Source: Flavobacterium sp. (lineage in GTDB: Bacteria > Bacteroidota > Bacteroidia > Flavobacteriales > Flavobacteriaceae). From it: a stretch of DNA of 64,000 nt. Under the pieces are notes generated by a model. It saw nothing but the letters and a program-made list of their open reading frames with translations, was not told the origin of the DNA and searched no databases. The stretch lies in the NCBI GenBank assembly GCA_021740105.1, contig JAIPAM010000006.1:1-64000 (forward strand), written 5' to 3'. This document shows positions 44,257 to 53,978 of the stretch, one piece after another. Each line of letters starts with the position of its first letter. Within the stretch, counting starts at the first letter, position 1. The position numbers and the translations under genes are program-made.

Positions 44257-44286
44257 CAAATGTAAGTACAGATTATCAATTTTCAA
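44257..44286 (-). promoter_or_regulatory. Promoter of the siderophore-receptor gene
   Basis: Minus-strand TTG (44284-44286), a 19-base spacer and TACATTTG (44257-44264) match the Bacteroidetes consensus fully. The -7 box lies 30 bases before the ATG at 44227. Confidence 0.65.
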
Positions 44287-44391
44287 AAGTTATTTAGAAT
44301 AATTATCAATAATATTTTTACTCTGCTGATATTGTGAAAATTACGGATTGGAATAGTTAGTATAAAATAGTAAAATTAAAATCAAATGCCC

Positions 44392-44459
44392 TAGCCCTGA
44401 TGGAAGCGGCATCCCGCACTTTTTAGTGCGGATAAAGCATACAGCAGGATAAAGCTCCA
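44392..44459 (+). repeat. Intergenic repeat family, copy 1
   Basis: Begins TAGCCCTGATGGAAGCGGC, has a central hairpin ATCCCGCAC-TTTTTA-GTGCGGAT, then AAAGC, AGCAGGATAAAGCTCCA. It shares its ends and overall order with copies at 50026, 56864, 61799 and 63453. Confidence 0.85.
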
Positions 44460-44502
44460 AAAATTGAAAATTTCAAAACTTTATATTATCAACTATTTTT
44501 TG

Positions 44503-44510
44503 TAAATTTG
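44503..44510 (+). promoter_or_regulatory. Putative -7 box of prfA
   Basis: TAAATTTG lies 25 bases before the prfA ATG. No TTG occurs at the correct distance upstream, so the call rests on the -7 box only. Confidence 0.4.
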
Positions 44511-44535
44511 CCCACTTAAATAAGGAAATAATAAA

Positions 44536-45612
44536 ATGTTAGACAGACTTCAAATAGTAAAACAACGTTTCGATGAGATATCGGATTTGATAATTCAACC
44601 CGATGTAATTAGCGATCAAAAGCGTTATGTACAATTGAATCAGGAATATAAAAGTTTAAAAGCACTTGCCGATAAACGTAATGAATACATTGTGGTATTA
44701 GGTAATATTGACGAAGCCAATGAGATTATTGCCGATGGGAGTGATGCAGATATGACAGAAATGGCAAAAATGCAATTGGAAGAAGCTAAAGATAGATTGC
44801 CTGTTTTGGAAGATGAAATTAAGTTTCTATTGATTCCAAAAGATGCGGAAGATGCGAAAAATGTGATGGTGGAAATTAGAGCTGGAACTGGTGGTGATGA
44901 AGCGAGTATATTTGCCGGCGATTTATTTAGAATGTACACTAAATATTGTGAAAATAGAGGTTGGAGAACCTCTGTAGTAGATATAAATGAAGGAACTTCA
45001 GGTGGATTTAAAGAGGTTATTTTTGAAGTTACCGGAGAAGATGTTTATGGTACTTTAAAATTTGAAGCCGGGGTTCACCGAGTTCAACGTGTGCCACAAA
45101 CAGAAACCCAAGGTCGTGTGCATACTTCTGCAGCTACGGTTATGGTACTTCCAGAAGCAGAAGAATTTGATGTTCAAATTGATATGAATGATGTTCGAAT
45201 TGATTTCTTTTGTTCGTCTGGACCTGGAGGACAATCGGTAAATACCACAAAATCAGCAGTTCGTCTTACACACGTTCCAACTGGTTTAGTAGCGCAATGT
45301 CAGGATCAAAAATCGCAACATAAGAATAAAGACAAAGCTATGGACGTTTTACGTTCTAGATTGTACGAGCAAGAATTGGCCAAAAAACAAGCTGAAGACG
45401 CTACAAAACGTTCGTCTCAAGTAAGTTCAGGAGACCGCTCGGCGAAAATTAGAACGTATAATTATTCTCAAGGTCGTGTAACTGATCACCGCGTGGGATT
45501 GACTTTATACGATTTAGGAAACATAATGAATGGTGATATTCAAAAAATTGTTGACGAATTGCAATTGGTGAATAACATGGAGAAATTGAAAGAAGCGAGT
45601 GAAGTTTTCTAA
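44536..45612 (+). CDS. prfA: Peptide chain release factor 1
   Basis: A 358-residue class I release factor that recognises UAA/UAG stop codons and triggers peptide release on the ribosome. The catalytic GGQ lies in [23 protein letters not shown] (about 230-252). The codon-recognition tripeptide in the [16 protein letters not shown] segment reads PQT, in the RF1-type PxT form and not SPF as in RF2. Length fits RF1 (about 360). Its terminator follows at 45648. It is next to pyrF on the same strand but separated by the terminator. Confidence 0.96.
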   Translation: MLDRLQIVKQRFDEISDLIIQPDVISDQKRYVQLNQEYKSLKALADKRNEYIVVLGNIDEANEIIADGSDADMTEMAKMQLEEAKDRLPVLEDEIKFLLIPKDAEDAKNVMVEIRAGTGGDEASIFAGDLFRMYTKYCENRGWRTSVVDINEGTSGGFKEVIFEVTGEDVYGTLKFEAGVHRVQRVPQTETQGRVHTSAATVMVLPEAEEFDVQIDMNDVRIDFFCSSGPGGQSVNTTKSAVRLTHVPTGLVAQCQDQKSQHKNKDKAMDVLRSRLYEQELAKKQAEDATKRSSQVSSGDRSAKIRTYNYSQGRVTDHRVGLTLYDLGNIMNGDIQKIVDELQLVNNMEKLKEASEVF

Positions 45613-45647
45613 AAGATACAAGATAATAGACTGATAGATAATTGACT

Positions 45648-45683
45648 AAAAAATGCCACACTGAATTAAGTTTGGCATTTTTT
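45648..45683 (+). terminator. Terminator of prfA
   Basis: Perfect 11-bp stem AAAAAATGCCA / TGGCATTTTTT around a 14-base loop, ending in a T-run. It is 36 bp after the prfA stop. Confidence 0.85.
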
Positions 45684-45685
45684 AT

Positions 45686-45725
45686 AAAACTTTGCGAACT
45701 TTGCGAAAAACTTTGCGAACTTTGC
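45686..45725 (+). repeat. Short tandem repeat upstream of pyrF
   Basis: The unit AAAACTTTGCGAACTTTGCG occurs about twice in tandem (45686-45705 and 45707-45725), and each unit itself contains two CTTTGCG words. It lies between the prfA terminator and the pyrF start codon at 45742, where the pyrF promoter or leader should be. Confidence 0.8.
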
Positions 45726-45741
45726 TGTTAAACACACAACA

Positions 45742-46554
45742 ATGACTACACAACAACTAATTGACCAAATTGAAATCAAAAAATCCTTTCTTTGCGTTGG
45801 ATTAGATGTTGATTTGAATAAAATACCACCTCATTTATTAGAATTAGAAGATCCTATTTTCGAATTCAATAAAGCCATAATTGATGCAACTAATGATTTA
45901 GCGGTTTCCTACAAACCTAATACCGCTTTTTATGAAGCGTATGGAATTAAAGGTTGGATTTCATTGCAAAAAACGATCAACTACCTTAATGAAAAATATC
46001 CATCTGTTTTTACTATTGCCGATGCAAAACGGGGTGATATTGGCAATACTTCTTCTATGTATGCCAAAGCTTTCTTTGAAGATTTAAAATTTGATAGTGT
46101 AACCGTTGCACCTTACATGGGAAAAGATTCTGTGGAACCTTTTTTAGCATTTGAGAACAAGCACACCATTATGTTGGCTTTGACTTCAAATGAAGGGGCA
46201 TTTGATTTCCAAACTTTAACTATTGAAGGTAAAGAATTGTACAAACAAGTATTGGAAACATCTAAAACTTGGAAAAATTCTGAAAACCTAATGTACGTTG
46301 TAGGAGCTACTAAAGCAGAATATTTTACAGAAATACGTAAAATTGTTCCTGACAGTTTCTTGCTGGTTCCTGGTGTTGGCGCTCAAGGCGGAAGTCTTTC
46401 CGAAGTATGTAAATACGGAATGAATTCTAATGTGGGGTTGCTTATTAACTCTTCGAGAGCAATAATTTATGCCTCAAACGGAGTTGATTTTGCTGAGAAG
46501 GCAAGAGAAGAAGCTCAGAAAATGCAGTTGGAAATGGAAGCTATTTTAAAATAG
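45742..46554 (+). CDS. pyrF: Orotidine 5'-phosphate decarboxylase, type 2
   Basis: A 270-residue enzyme that decarboxylates OMP to UMP, the last step of de novo pyrimidine synthesis. Landmarks are [17 protein letters not shown] (about 12-28), [17 protein letters not shown] (about 55-72) and the catalytic [20 protein letters not shown] (about 93-112, with the Asp-Lys-Asp set). VGATKAEYF and [13 protein letters not shown] provide the phosphate-binding loop (about 190-215). Length and motifs indicate the longer type 2 subfamily. It converges on the GH16 gene with only two bases between stops. Confidence 0.95.
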   Translation: MTTQQLIDQIEIKKSFLCVGLDVDLNKIPPHLLELEDPIFEFNKAIIDATNDLAVSYKPNTAFYEAYGIKGWISLQKTINYLNEKYPSVFTIADAKRGDIGNTSSMYAKAFFEDLKFDSVTVAPYMGKDSVEPFLAFENKHTIMLALTSNEGAFDFQTLTIEGKELYKQVLETSKTWKNSENLMYVVGATKAEYFTEIRKIVPDSFLLVPGVGAQGGSLSEVCKYGMNSNVGLLINSSRAIIYASNGVDFAEKAREEAQKMQLEMEAILK

Positions 46555-46556
46555 AG

Positions 46557-48158
46557 CTATTTTTTAATAAACTTATAACTTTGAATCCCTTCCTGAGAAT
46601 TTACTTTTAATATATAAATTCCACTTTGATAGTTGGATATATTCAACGTTGTTTCTTCAGTATTTAGCGTAAACGTTTCCAATTCTTGTCCTAATAACGA
46701 ATGAATAGAAATAGTTGCACCTAAAAGATTTCCACTTGATTTCAATGTTATTTCATCAGAAGCAGGATTAGGGAAAAGCACCAAATTAGTTGATTTATCA
46801 ACATTGTTATTTTCTAAAGCAGTTTGTTGATAGACCCTTACATAATCTACTTCCATTGCCGATTGAATAAATCCTGCGGTTACACTTGGTTCAATAGCTA
46901 CATTTAATAATATATATTGCTCTGCATTAAAAGGCCAAGTATACTGATTTTTAATCGCTGGATTATATGTCAAATGATTTATTCCATCAACGCTAAATGT
47001 TATTTTTTGTGCATCCCATTCCACAGCATAAACATGATAATTTATAGACACACCTGGTTTATTCTGCGCATTGGAAATATATTCACCTACAGATAAATTC
47101 CCATTAATTGGATGATGAACTGCACTAGATACAATATTTTGATTGGTACCCCAATGTTCCATAATGTCAATTTCTCCGCAGGCAGGCCAATTTAAACTAC
47201 CAAAGGTACTGGTCCAATACCCTCCAGGCTCATTTATATTTTTTCCAAGCATCCAAATTGCTGGCCATGTTCCTGCGCCTATTGGAAGTTTTGCACGAAC
47301 TTCGACACGACCGTATTTAAAAGCAAACTTTGAATTTAATCGAGCTGAGGTAAATTGTTTGGTTTTTCCTTGATCGGTAAATGTTTCTCTTTTGGCAACA
47401 ATACTCAGAATTCCATTATTAACACTTGAATTTACCTGGCGATTCGTGTAATGTTGAAGTTCTCCATTGTACCAATTATTTCCGTTTGGAAGTTGGGTTT
47501 GCGGAAACCATTTTGTAGTATTTATTCCCCCATTGGTATCAAATTCGTCACTCCAAACTAATGTATTGAAAACGGATGCTGCGCCAGAATAATAAAAGTC
47601 ATCAATATAAGCAGTAACTTGTGATGTGTTGTTTTCTCCATTAACTTGAATTAAAACTCTATTAAAATCCGATCTATTTATGGGATTTTGAGAAGTTGGA
47701 TCTAAATTAATAAAATTGTCAGTTGCAAAATTAAAGCTAATGGTTTGCCATTGGTTTAATACAATGGGTTTAATTATTTCACATTGGGTAGCCCAAGGAG
47801 AAGTTACGGAGCCATTTTGTAATTTTAACGAAATTTGATTGGTTTGATTTCCTGTAATTCCGCTAGAAGGGACATATATTTTTAAAGTAAAAACGCTACT
47901 CGTATTTAAGTTATAATTAAAACCAGCATCAAAACGAACATTGGCATATTGTGCGCCAGCGTCTGTATATTTTAAAACTTTAGTTGAAGTATTGATCCCA
48001 TTCTGAAAGGGATTCACAAATGAATTATCCATTCCGCAGCTGTCACCAAACCAAGTTGAAATGGTCGAATTTCCTTCAAAATTATCTTGCGATATTTGTG
48101 ATTGTGAAAATGAATCTATTGAAAATAATAAAATAACTCCTAAAATAAAATTGCGCAT
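46557..48158 (-). CDS. Secreted glycoside hydrolase family 16 (beta-glucanase/laminarinase-like) with T9SS sorting domain
   Basis: A 533-residue secreted enzyme. Signal peptide MRNFILGVILLFSIDSFSQ, then an N-terminal carbohydrate-binding-like beta-sandwich (about 20-190). The GH16 catalytic domain (about 200-450) contains LVWSDEFDTNGGINTTKW, GTWPAIWMLG and the active-site motif GEIDIMEHWG (about 326-336, with nucleophile and acid/base glutamates). A T9SS type A sorting domain closes it (LFPNPASDEITLKSSG ... SGIYILKV ... FIKK). GH16 members cleave beta-1,3/1,4-glucans such as laminarin, or agar and carrageenan types; the EIDIMEHWG form suggests laminarinase-like. No polysaccharide utilisation cluster surrounds it. 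Confidence 0.93.
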   Translation of the reverse strand: MRNFILGVILLFSIDSFSQSQISQDNFEGNSTISTWFGDSCGMDNSFVNPFQNGINTSTKVLKYTDAGAQYANVRFDAGFNYNLNTSSVFTLKIYVPSSGITGNQTNQISLKLQNGSVTSPWATQCEIIKPIVLNQWQTISFNFATDNFINLDPTSQNPINRSDFNRVLIQVNGENNTSQVTAYIDDFYYSGAASVFNTLVWSDEFDTNGGINTTKWFPQTQLPNGNNWYNGELQHYTNRQVNSSVNNGILSIVAKRETFTDQGKTKQFTSARLNSKFAFKYGRVEVRAKLPIGAGTWPAIWMLGKNINEPGGYWTSTFGSLNWPACGEIDIMEHWGTNQNIVSSAVHHPINGNLSVGEYISNAQNKPGVSINYHVYAVEWDAQKITFSVDGINHLTYNPAIKNQYTWPFNAEQYILLNVAIEPSVTAGFIQSAMEVDYVRVYQQTALENNNVDKSTNLVLFPNPASDEITLKSSGNLLGATISIHSLLGQELETFTLNTEETTLNISNYQSGIYILKVNSQEGIQSYKFIKK

Positions 48159-48189
48159 AAGCTAAAAAATACAATTAAAAATACTTGAA

Positions 48190-48217
48190 CAAAACTAATA
48201 AATAAAATTACTCTCAA
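48190..48217 (-). promoter_or_regulatory. Promoter of the GH16 gene
   Basis: Minus-strand TTG (48215-48217), a 17-base spacer and TAGTTTTG (48190-48197) fit the consensus, with the -7 box 32 bases before the ATG at 48158. Confidence 0.55.
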
Positions 48218-48298
48218 ATTATAATCTACCTATATATAAACTATACATGCCAAATATTTTAATAGTCTACTACTTGTTAATATGGTCCAAATATTTAA

Positions 48299-48325
48299 TT
48301 GTTTCGCAGATTTAATCTATATTTA
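48299..48325 (+). promoter_or_regulatory. Putative promoter of the alpha/beta hydrolase gene
   Basis: TTG (48299-48301), a 16-base spacer and TATATTTA (48318-48325) resemble the consensus with one mismatch. This TTG is also the start chosen in the ORF track, which supports moving the start codon to the ATG at 48338. Confidence 0.4.
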
Positions 48326-48337
48326 CAAAAAAATCAA

Positions 48338-49120
48338 ATGATACACTTTACCGTTTATGAAAAAGAGAAAGACGCCCAATGGGTTACTTTTGTTCATGGA
48401 GCGGGAGGTAGTTCCTCCATTTGGTTCAAGCAAATTCGAGATTTTCAAAAGCATTATAATGTTTTACTATTGGATTTAAGAGGTCATGGAAATTCCAACA
48501 AACAAATAAAAAAAGCTTTCAAACAAAAATATACTTTTTCTGCTTTAGCTAATGATATTTTAGAAGTATTAGATCATCTTAAGATTGAAAAATCACATTT
48601 TGTTGGAATATCTTTAGGCACCATTCTCATTCGACAATTGGCAGAAATTCATCCTGAAAGGGTTCAAAGTATGATTCTTGGAGGAGCAATTTTAAAGATG
48701 AATTTCAGATCTCAGATCTTAATGAGATTGGGTAATATGTTTAAATATGTTTTACCGTATTTAGTTTTATATAAATTCTTTGCTTTTGTAATCATGCCCA
48801 ATAAAAATCACAAACAATCTCGTTTGTTGTTTATCAATGAAGCCAAGAAATTATACCAAAAAGAATTTATCAAATGGTTTAAGTTAACCGCGGAGATCAA
48901 CCCAATTTTAAAGTGGTTTCGCCAAGAAGAATTGAGTATACCTACACTTTATATTATGGGTGAAGAGGATTATATGTTTCTCCCTTCTGTTAGGAAAGTG
49001 GTAGAGAAGCATTTTAAATCCTCTCAACTCTTTGTAGTTCAGCAATGTGGTCATGTAGTAAATATTGAACAGCCACTTACTTTTAATTCTACCGTAATTT
49101 CATTTTTAAATAAAGTATAA
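48338..49120 (+). CDS. Alpha/beta hydrolase
   Basis: The ATG at 48338 (MIHFTVYEKEKDAQWVTFVHG) is preferred over the upstream TTG. The 260-residue protein has the oxyanion HGAGGSSSIWFKQ (about 21-33), LLDLRGHGNSN (about 48-58) and nucleophile elbow SHFVGISLGTIL (serine about 89). A helical cap domain (about 115-190) and a late PTLYIMGEEDYMF (aspartate about 212) and QCGHVVNIEQP (histidine about 238) complete the catalytic triad. It belongs to the general esterase/lipase/haloperoxidase-like group. Substrate is unknown, and neighbours give no clue. Confidence 0.88.
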   Translation: MIHFTVYEKEKDAQWVTFVHGAGGSSSIWFKQIRDFQKHYNVLLLDLRGHGNSNKQIKKAFKQKYTFSALANDILEVLDHLKIEKSHFVGISLGTILIRQLAEIHPERVQSMILGGAILKMNFRSQILMRLGNMFKYVLPYLVLYKFFAFVIMPNKNHKQSRLLFINEAKKLYQKEFIKWFKLTAEINPILKWFRQEELSIPTLYIMGEEDYMFLPSVRKVVEKHFKSSQLFVVQQCGHVVNIEQPLTFNSTVISFLNKV

Positions 49121-49150
49121 AAAAAACCACTCCCCGAAAGAAGCGGTTTA
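49118..49150 (-). terminator. Terminator downstream of the DUF4197 gene
   Basis: On the minus strand AAACCGCT pairs with AGTGGTTT (one G-U pair) around a ten-base loop, followed by a run of seven T. It lies about 100 bp after the DUF4197 stop. It is weaker in the opposite direction, where it could still serve the hydrolase gene. Confidence 0.65.
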
Positions 49151-49246
49151 ATTCCCTAATAACTTAATTTACTAATTTTAAACTACAGTACAAATATCTT
49201 TAGAGTTGGCAAATCTAAGGTTAAAATATAGTTATCAATTTGTTAT

Positions 49247-49978
49247 TTATTTTTTATCCTGCATTGAAAAAACAATTTGTAATAAGCTCGAAGTTCTCGA
49301 TTTTAAATTTATTCGAATGTCTTTTTCCTCAATTGCAATCATCGTAAATACCCCTTTCATCGTTTCTTTGGTAACATAATCTTTTAAATCAGGATTTACT
49401 TTTTTCACCATTGGAATAGAATTGTATTTCGAAATGATTTGATTCCAAATTTTATCAGCATTTACTTTGTTTAGCGAAGTGCTTATTACAGGGCTAAATT
49501 TATCGTACAAGGCAGTTGAAGTTGCAGTTTCTAAATAGGTCGTAGCCGCTTTTTCATTTCCCATTAAAATACTTTTTGCATCAGTAAAGGTCATGTTTTT
49601 TACCGCGTCTACAAATATTGGGGTTGCTTCCTTAACTGCATCTTCAGCAGCTCTATTTAAAACAACTAATCCTTGATCTGCCAAATTTGACATCCCTAAA
49701 TTTCGTAATGCTTTATCTACTTTCTGTAATTCAGCTGGCAGTAAAATCTTCACCAGTTCGTTTTTGTAAAATCCGTCTTCAGCTGTCAATTTTGATACTT
49801 GTTTTGTAATGCCATTATTCAATGCCTCCTTTAAACCTGCGCTAATATCAGGCAGCGTGTTTATTTTTGGAACATTTGTTACTTTTTGAATTTGACTCTC
49901 CGCTAATTTTTTTAAGTCACCAAATTGTGCAAAACTAAAAATCGGCACAAATAATAAGGAAATCAGAATTTTTTTCAT
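49247..49978 (-). CDS. DUF4197 domain-containing exported protein
   Basis: A 243-residue protein with a signal peptide (MKKILISLLFVPIFSFAQ) and no lipobox cysteine. The body is helical and matches DUF4197: DISAGLKEALNNGITKQVSKL, LLPAELQKVDKALRNLGM, LNRAAEDAVKEATPIFVDAVKNMTFTDAKSIL and ATTYLETATSTALYDKFSPVISTSL. The family is periplasmic and of unknown function. It is divergent from the fused mutase gene, with a copy of the intergenic repeat between them. Confidence 0.87.
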   Translation of the reverse strand: MKKILISLLFVPIFSFAQFGDLKKLAESQIQKVTNVPKINTLPDISAGLKEALNNGITKQVSKLTAEDGFYKNELVKILLPAELQKVDKALRNLGMSNLADQGLVVLNRAAEDAVKEATPIFVDAVKNMTFTDAKSILMGNEKAATTYLETATSTALYDKFSPVISTSLNKVNADKIWNQIISKYNSIPMVKKVNPDLKDYVTKETMKGVFTMIAIEEKDIRINLKSRTSSLLQIVFSMQDKK

Positions 49979-50025
49979 TTATATTTTTTTTATTTCAACG
50001 CAAACTCTATACCATTTTTTTTATT

Positions 50026-50091
50026 TGGAGCTATTTCCTGCTATCCGCTATATCCAAGCAAGGGCTTGGGATATCGCTAGTATCAGGGCTA
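50026..50091 (-). repeat. Intergenic repeat family, copy 2
   Basis: In reverse complement it reads TAGCCCTGATACTAGCGAT, then hairpin ATCCCAAGC-CCTT-GCTTGGAT, then AGCGGATAGCAGGAAATAGCTCCA. It is inserted between the divergent DUF4197 and icmF genes and is in the opposite orientation to copies 1, 4 and 5. Confidence 0.85.
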
Positions 50092-50225
50092 GGATTTCGG
50101 ATAATTAAAAAACATTGATAAAATCTGATTTTTTTCTATTATCATTAAGTATGTTTTTTTTAATAATTTATAAATAATTTTTAAAAAACTCGTAAATTGC
50201 ACCTTCAAAATTATCACATTCATAA

Positions 50226-53200
50226 ATGGTAGATCAAAAACCTTATATCCCTGTTCATAAAGTCCGAATTGTAACCGCTGCCTCCCTTTTTGATGGACAC
50301 GATGCTGCAATAAATATCATGCGTAGAATTATTCAATCTACCGGTGTAGAAGTAATTCACTTGGGTCACGATAGAAGTGTAGAAGAAGTAGTAAACACTG
50401 CAATTCAAGAAGATGCCAATGCTATTGCAATAACCTCTTATCAAGGGGGTCACAACGAGTATTTCAAATACATGTTTGACTTACTACAACAAAAAGGAGC
50501 GGAACACATCAAGATTTTTGGTGGTGGCGGAGGTGTAATTTTGCCTTCTGAAATAGCCGATTTACAGGCCTATGGGATCACCAGAATCTATTCCCCAGAC
50601 GATGGTCGTGCAATGGGTTTGCAAGGTATGATAAACGATTTGGTTCAAAAATCTGACTTTGCAATTGGAGATATTATCAATGATGAAGAAAATCATATAG
50701 AAGATAAAAATCCAAAAGCCATAGCAAGATTAATTTCCTCAGCAGAGAATTTCCCCGATGTTGCGAAACCATTTTTAGAGAAAATACAATTAAAGAATAA
50801 AAATTCAAAAACACCAGTTTTAGGAATCACGGGTACTGGAGGTTCAGGAAAATCCTCTTTGGTAGATGAATTAGTTCGTCGTTTTTTAATCGATTTTCCC
50901 GAAAAAACAATCGGATTAATTTCAGTAGATCCTTCTAAAAGAAAAACAGGAGGCGCATTATTAGGCGATAGAATTAGAATGAATGCAATTAATAATCCTC
51001 GAGTTTATATGCGTTCGTTAGCAACACGCCAATCTAATTTAGCACTTTCTAAATATGTAGCCGATGCAATTCAAGTATTAAAAGCAGCCAACTACGATAT
51101 TATTATTCTTGAAACCTCAGGAATCGGACAATCGGATACTGAAATTATGGATCATTCCGATGTTTCACTTTACGTAATGACACCGGAATTTGGAGCTGCT
51201 ACACAATTAGAAAAAATTGACATGCTTGATTTTGCTGATTTAGTTGCATTGAATAAATTCGATAAGCGTGGTGCTCTAGATGCACTTCGTGATGTTAAAA
51301 AGCAATACCAACGAAATCATAATCTTTGGGATGTAAACCCAGATGAAATGCCAGTTTTTGGCACTATCGCCTCTCAATTTAATGATCCCGGAATGAATAC
51401 GCTTTACAAATCTATAATGGATAAAATTGTAGAGAAAACCGATAGCGATTTAAAATCTACATTCAAAATCACTCGTGAGATGAGTGAGAAAATATTTGTA
51501 ATCCCGCCACATAGAACCCGTTATTTATCGGAAATTGCTGAGAACAATCGCAAATATGATGTAACTGCAATTGGACAACAAAAAGTAGCTCAGAAATTAT
51601 TTGGTATTTTTAAAACGATAGAAAGTATTTCTGGAATAGAACCATTACTTTCAAAAACAGGTATAGAGATTACCAATTCCAACAATTCAAATCAAGATGA
51701 TAAAGTATTAATTTCTCTATTATTAAGTCAGTTTGAGAAAATGAAAATGGACTTAGATCCTTATAATTGGGAGATCATTTTGAATTGGAATCATAAAATT
51801 GCAAAATATAAAAATCCGATTTACACTTTTAAAGTTCGTGACAAAGAAATTAATATTGCCACTCATACAGAGAGTTTATCGCATACTCAAATTCCCAAGA
51901 TTGCCTTGCCTAAATATGAAGCATGGGGTGATTTGCTGAAATGGAATTTGCAAGAAAATGTCCCTGGTGAATTTCCATTCACCGCAGGTTTGTATCCTTT
52001 TAAAAGAGAAGGGGAAGATCCATCGAGAATGTTTGCGGGTGAAGGTGGACCAGAAAGAACTAACAAAAGATTTCATTATGTAAGCGCGGGATTGCCTGCA
52101 AAACGACTTTCTACCGCTTTTGATAGCGTTACATTATATGGAAATGACCCTCACATTCGTCCGGATATTTATGGAAAAATTGGAAATGCCGGGGTTTCTA
52201 TTTGTTGCTTAGACGATGCCAAAAAATTATATTCCGGTTTCGATTTAGTTCATGCTTTGACTTCGGTAAGTATGACAATCAATGGTCCAGCACCAATGTT
52301 ATTAGGATTTTTTATGAATGCCGCCATTGATCAACAATGCGAAATTTATATCAAGGAAAACGGTTTAGAAAAAGAAGTTGAGAATAAAATAGAAGCTATT
52401 TACAAACAAAAAGGCACCGCCAGACCTCTATATCAAGGAGAACTACCTGAAGGAAATAACGGTTTGGGTTTAATGCTATTAGGCGTTACAGGTGATTTAG
52501 TTTTACCTGCAACAGTTTACAATGAAATTAAAGCAAAAACACTTTCACAAGTTCGTGGAACCGTCCAAGCCGATATTTTAAAAGAAGATCAAGCTCAAAA
52601 TACGTGTATATTTTCAACTGAATTTGCCCTAAGATTAATGGGTGATGTACAAGAATATTTTATAAAAAATAAAGTTAGAAATTTTTATTCGGTTTCTATT
52701 TCTGGTTATCATATTGCTGAGGCAGGTGCAAACCCAATTTCTCAATTGGCATTCACACTTTCTAATGGGTTTACCTACGTAGAATATTATTTAAGTCGCG
52801 GGATGGACATCAACGATTTCGGTCCTAATTTATCTTTCTTTTTCTCTAATGGAATCGATCCTGAATATTCAGTTATCGGTCGTGTAGCTCGAAAAATATG
52901 GGCAAAAGCCATGAAATACAAATACGGTGCAAATGAAAGAGCACAAATGTTGAAATATCACATTCAAACCTCGGGACGTTCATTGCATGCTCAAGAAATT
53001 GATTTTAACGATATTCGAACGACATTACAGGCATTATATGCCATTTACGACAACTGTAACTCATTGCACACCAACGCATACGATGAAGCAATAACCACTC
53101 CTACAGAGGAATCGGTTCGTCGTGCCATGGCAATTCAGTTGATCATTAATAAAGAATTGGGCTTAGCCAAAAATGAAAACCCAATTCAAGGAGCCTTCAT

Positions 53201-53654
53201 TATTGAAGAATTAACTGATTTAGTGGAAGCGGCAGTTTTAGAGGAGTTTGATAGAATCACCGAGCGTGGTGGAGTATTAGGTGCAATGGAAACCATGTAC
53301 CAACGATCTAAAATTCAAGAAGAAAGCTTGTATTATGAAACTTTAAAACACACTGGTGAATTTCCAATTATTGGAGTAAATACTTTTCTAAGTTCTAAAG
53401 GATCGCCTACTATTTTGCCTGCGGAAGTTATTCGGGCTACAGAAGTAGAAAAGCAATATCAGATTGACATGTTGAATAGTTTACATCAAACCAATGGCGA
53501 TAAAGTGAACCAGTATTTGAATGATTTACAAGATGCAGCTATAAAAAATGAGAATATATTTAATCATTTAATGGAAGCCACTAAAATTTGTTCGTTGGGT
53601 CAAATCACAAGTGCTTTATTTCAAGTTGGCGGACAATATCGACGCAATATGTAA
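50226..53654 (+). CDS. icmF: Fused isobutyryl-CoA mutase (methylmalonyl-CoA mutase family, IcmF)
   Basis: A 1142-residue B12-dependent mutase with its G-protein chaperone built in. It interconverts isobutyryl-CoA and n-butyryl-CoA. The N-terminal cobalamin domain (about 10-140) has [16 protein letters not shown] with the cobalt-ligand histidine. The MeaB-like GTPase (about 190-420) has Walker [13 protein letters not shown] and [13 protein letters not shown]. The C-terminal mutase barrel (about 560-1100) has [32 protein letters not shown]. The phenylalanine in YPFKR, in place of the tyrosine of methylmalonyl-CoA mutase, and the [13 protein letters not shown] segment indicate IcmF. It is a single gene, 2 kb from meaB and mutAB, which cover methylmalonyl-CoA. 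Confidence 0.93.
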   Translation: MVDQKPYIPVHKVRIVTAASLFDGHDAAINIMRRIIQSTGVEVIHLGHDRSVEEVVNTAIQEDANAIAITSYQGGHNEYFKYMFDLLQQKGAEHIKIFGGGGGVILPSEIADLQAYGITRIYSPDDGRAMGLQGMINDLVQKSDFAIGDIINDEENHIEDKNPKAIARLISSAENFPDVAKPFLEKIQLKNKNSKTPVLGITGTGGSGKSSLVDELVRRFLIDFPEKTIGLISVDPSKRKTGGALLGDRIRMNAINNPRVYMRSLATRQSNLALSKYVADAIQVLKAANYDIIILETSGIGQSDTEIMDHSDVSLYVMTPEFGAATQLEKIDMLDFADLVALNKFDKRGALDALRDVKKQYQRNHNLWDVNPDEMPVFGTIASQFNDPGMNTLYKSIMDKIVEKTDSDLKSTFKITREMSEKIFVIPPHRTRYLSEIAENNRKYDVTAIGQQKVAQKLFGIFKTIESISGIEPLLSKTGIEITNSNNSNQDDKVLISLLLSQFEKMKMDLDPYNWEIILNWNHKIAKYKNPIYTFKVRDKEINIATHTESLSHTQIPKIALPKYEAWGDLLKWNLQENVPGEFPFTAGLYPFKREGEDPSRMFAGEGGPERTNKRFHYVSAGLPAKRLSTAFDSVTLYGNDPHIRPDIYGKIGNAGVSICCLDDAKKLYSGFDLVHALTSVSMTINGPAPMLLGFFMNAAIDQQCEIYIKENGLEKEVENKIEAIYKQKGTARPLYQGELPEGNNGLGLMLLGVTGDLVLPATVYNEIKAKTLSQVRGTVQADILKEDQAQNTCIFSTEFALRLMGDVQEYFIKNKVRNFYSVSISGYHIAEAGANPISQLAFTLSNGFTYVEYYLSRGMDINDFGPNLSFFFSNGIDPEYSVIGRVARKIWAKAMKYKYGANERAQMLKYHIQTSGRSLHAQEIDFNDIRTTLQALYAIYDNCNSLHTNAYDEAITTPTEESVRRAMAIQLIINKELGLAKNENPIQGAFIIEELTDLVEAAVLEEFDRITERGGVLGAMETMYQRSKIQEESLYYETLKHTGEFPIIGVNTFLSSKGSPTILPAEVIRATEVEKQYQIDMLNSLHQTNGDKVNQYLNDLQDAAIKNENIFNHLMEATKICSLGQITSALFQVGGQYRRNM

Positions 53655-53679
53655 GCAGAGAACCACTTTTTGCTTCGCA

Positions 53680-53779
53680 AAAAGTGTGTGAATCGCTTAT
53701 CCCGCTTTAGCGGGATCTTTATCTTTATTGCTTTTTTCATAGTGAAAAGTGTGTGAATCGTTTATCCAGCTTTTTAGCG
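53680..53779 (+). repeat. Direct repeat pair downstream of icmF
   Basis: AAAAGTGTGTGAATCG is present at 53680-53695 and 53745-53760, 65 bp apart. The similarity continues with CTTATCCCGCTTTAGCG versus TTTATCCAGCTTTTTAGCG, giving units of about 33 bp. Confidence 0.75.
53699..53716 (+). terminator. Probable terminator of icmF
   Basis: Perfect 8-bp stem ATCCCGCT-TT-AGCGGGAT, followed by a T-rich but interrupted tract (CTTTATCTTTATTGCTTTTTTC). It is 45 bp after the icmF stop. Confidence 0.5.
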
Positions 53780-53978
53780 TTATTAATTTAATTTATCAAA
53801 ACTTCACAAAACTTCTCAAAGTTTAACAAAGCCAATCTAGGCTTCACAAATTTTAAATAGAGTTTTGTGTTTTTTTTGAGTCTTTCTTTGTGAATCTTCG
53901 TGTAATAATTTTAAGCTTATAAATGGGATAACTTTCAAAATGCATTATCTTTATAAAATTAAAATTCAATTTTTAAAA

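Larger units (their letters stand above)
44228..44535. other. 308-bp divergent intergenic region upstream of prfA
   Basis: Contains the promoter of the siderophore receptor (44257-44286), one copy of the intergenic repeat family (44392-44459) and a -7-like TAAATTTG (44503-44510) in front of prfA. Nothing else is recognisable. Confidence 0.75.
53655..53978. other. 324-bp repeat-rich intergenic region after icmF
   Basis: Contains a perfect 10-bp-stem hairpin CACTTTTTGC-TTC-GCAAAAAGTG (53664-53686), a GC-rich hairpin (53699-53716), a pair of direct repeats (53680-53712 and 53745-53779) and a stretch with CTTCACAAA words at about 53800-53860. No gene is visible. Confidence 0.75.
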
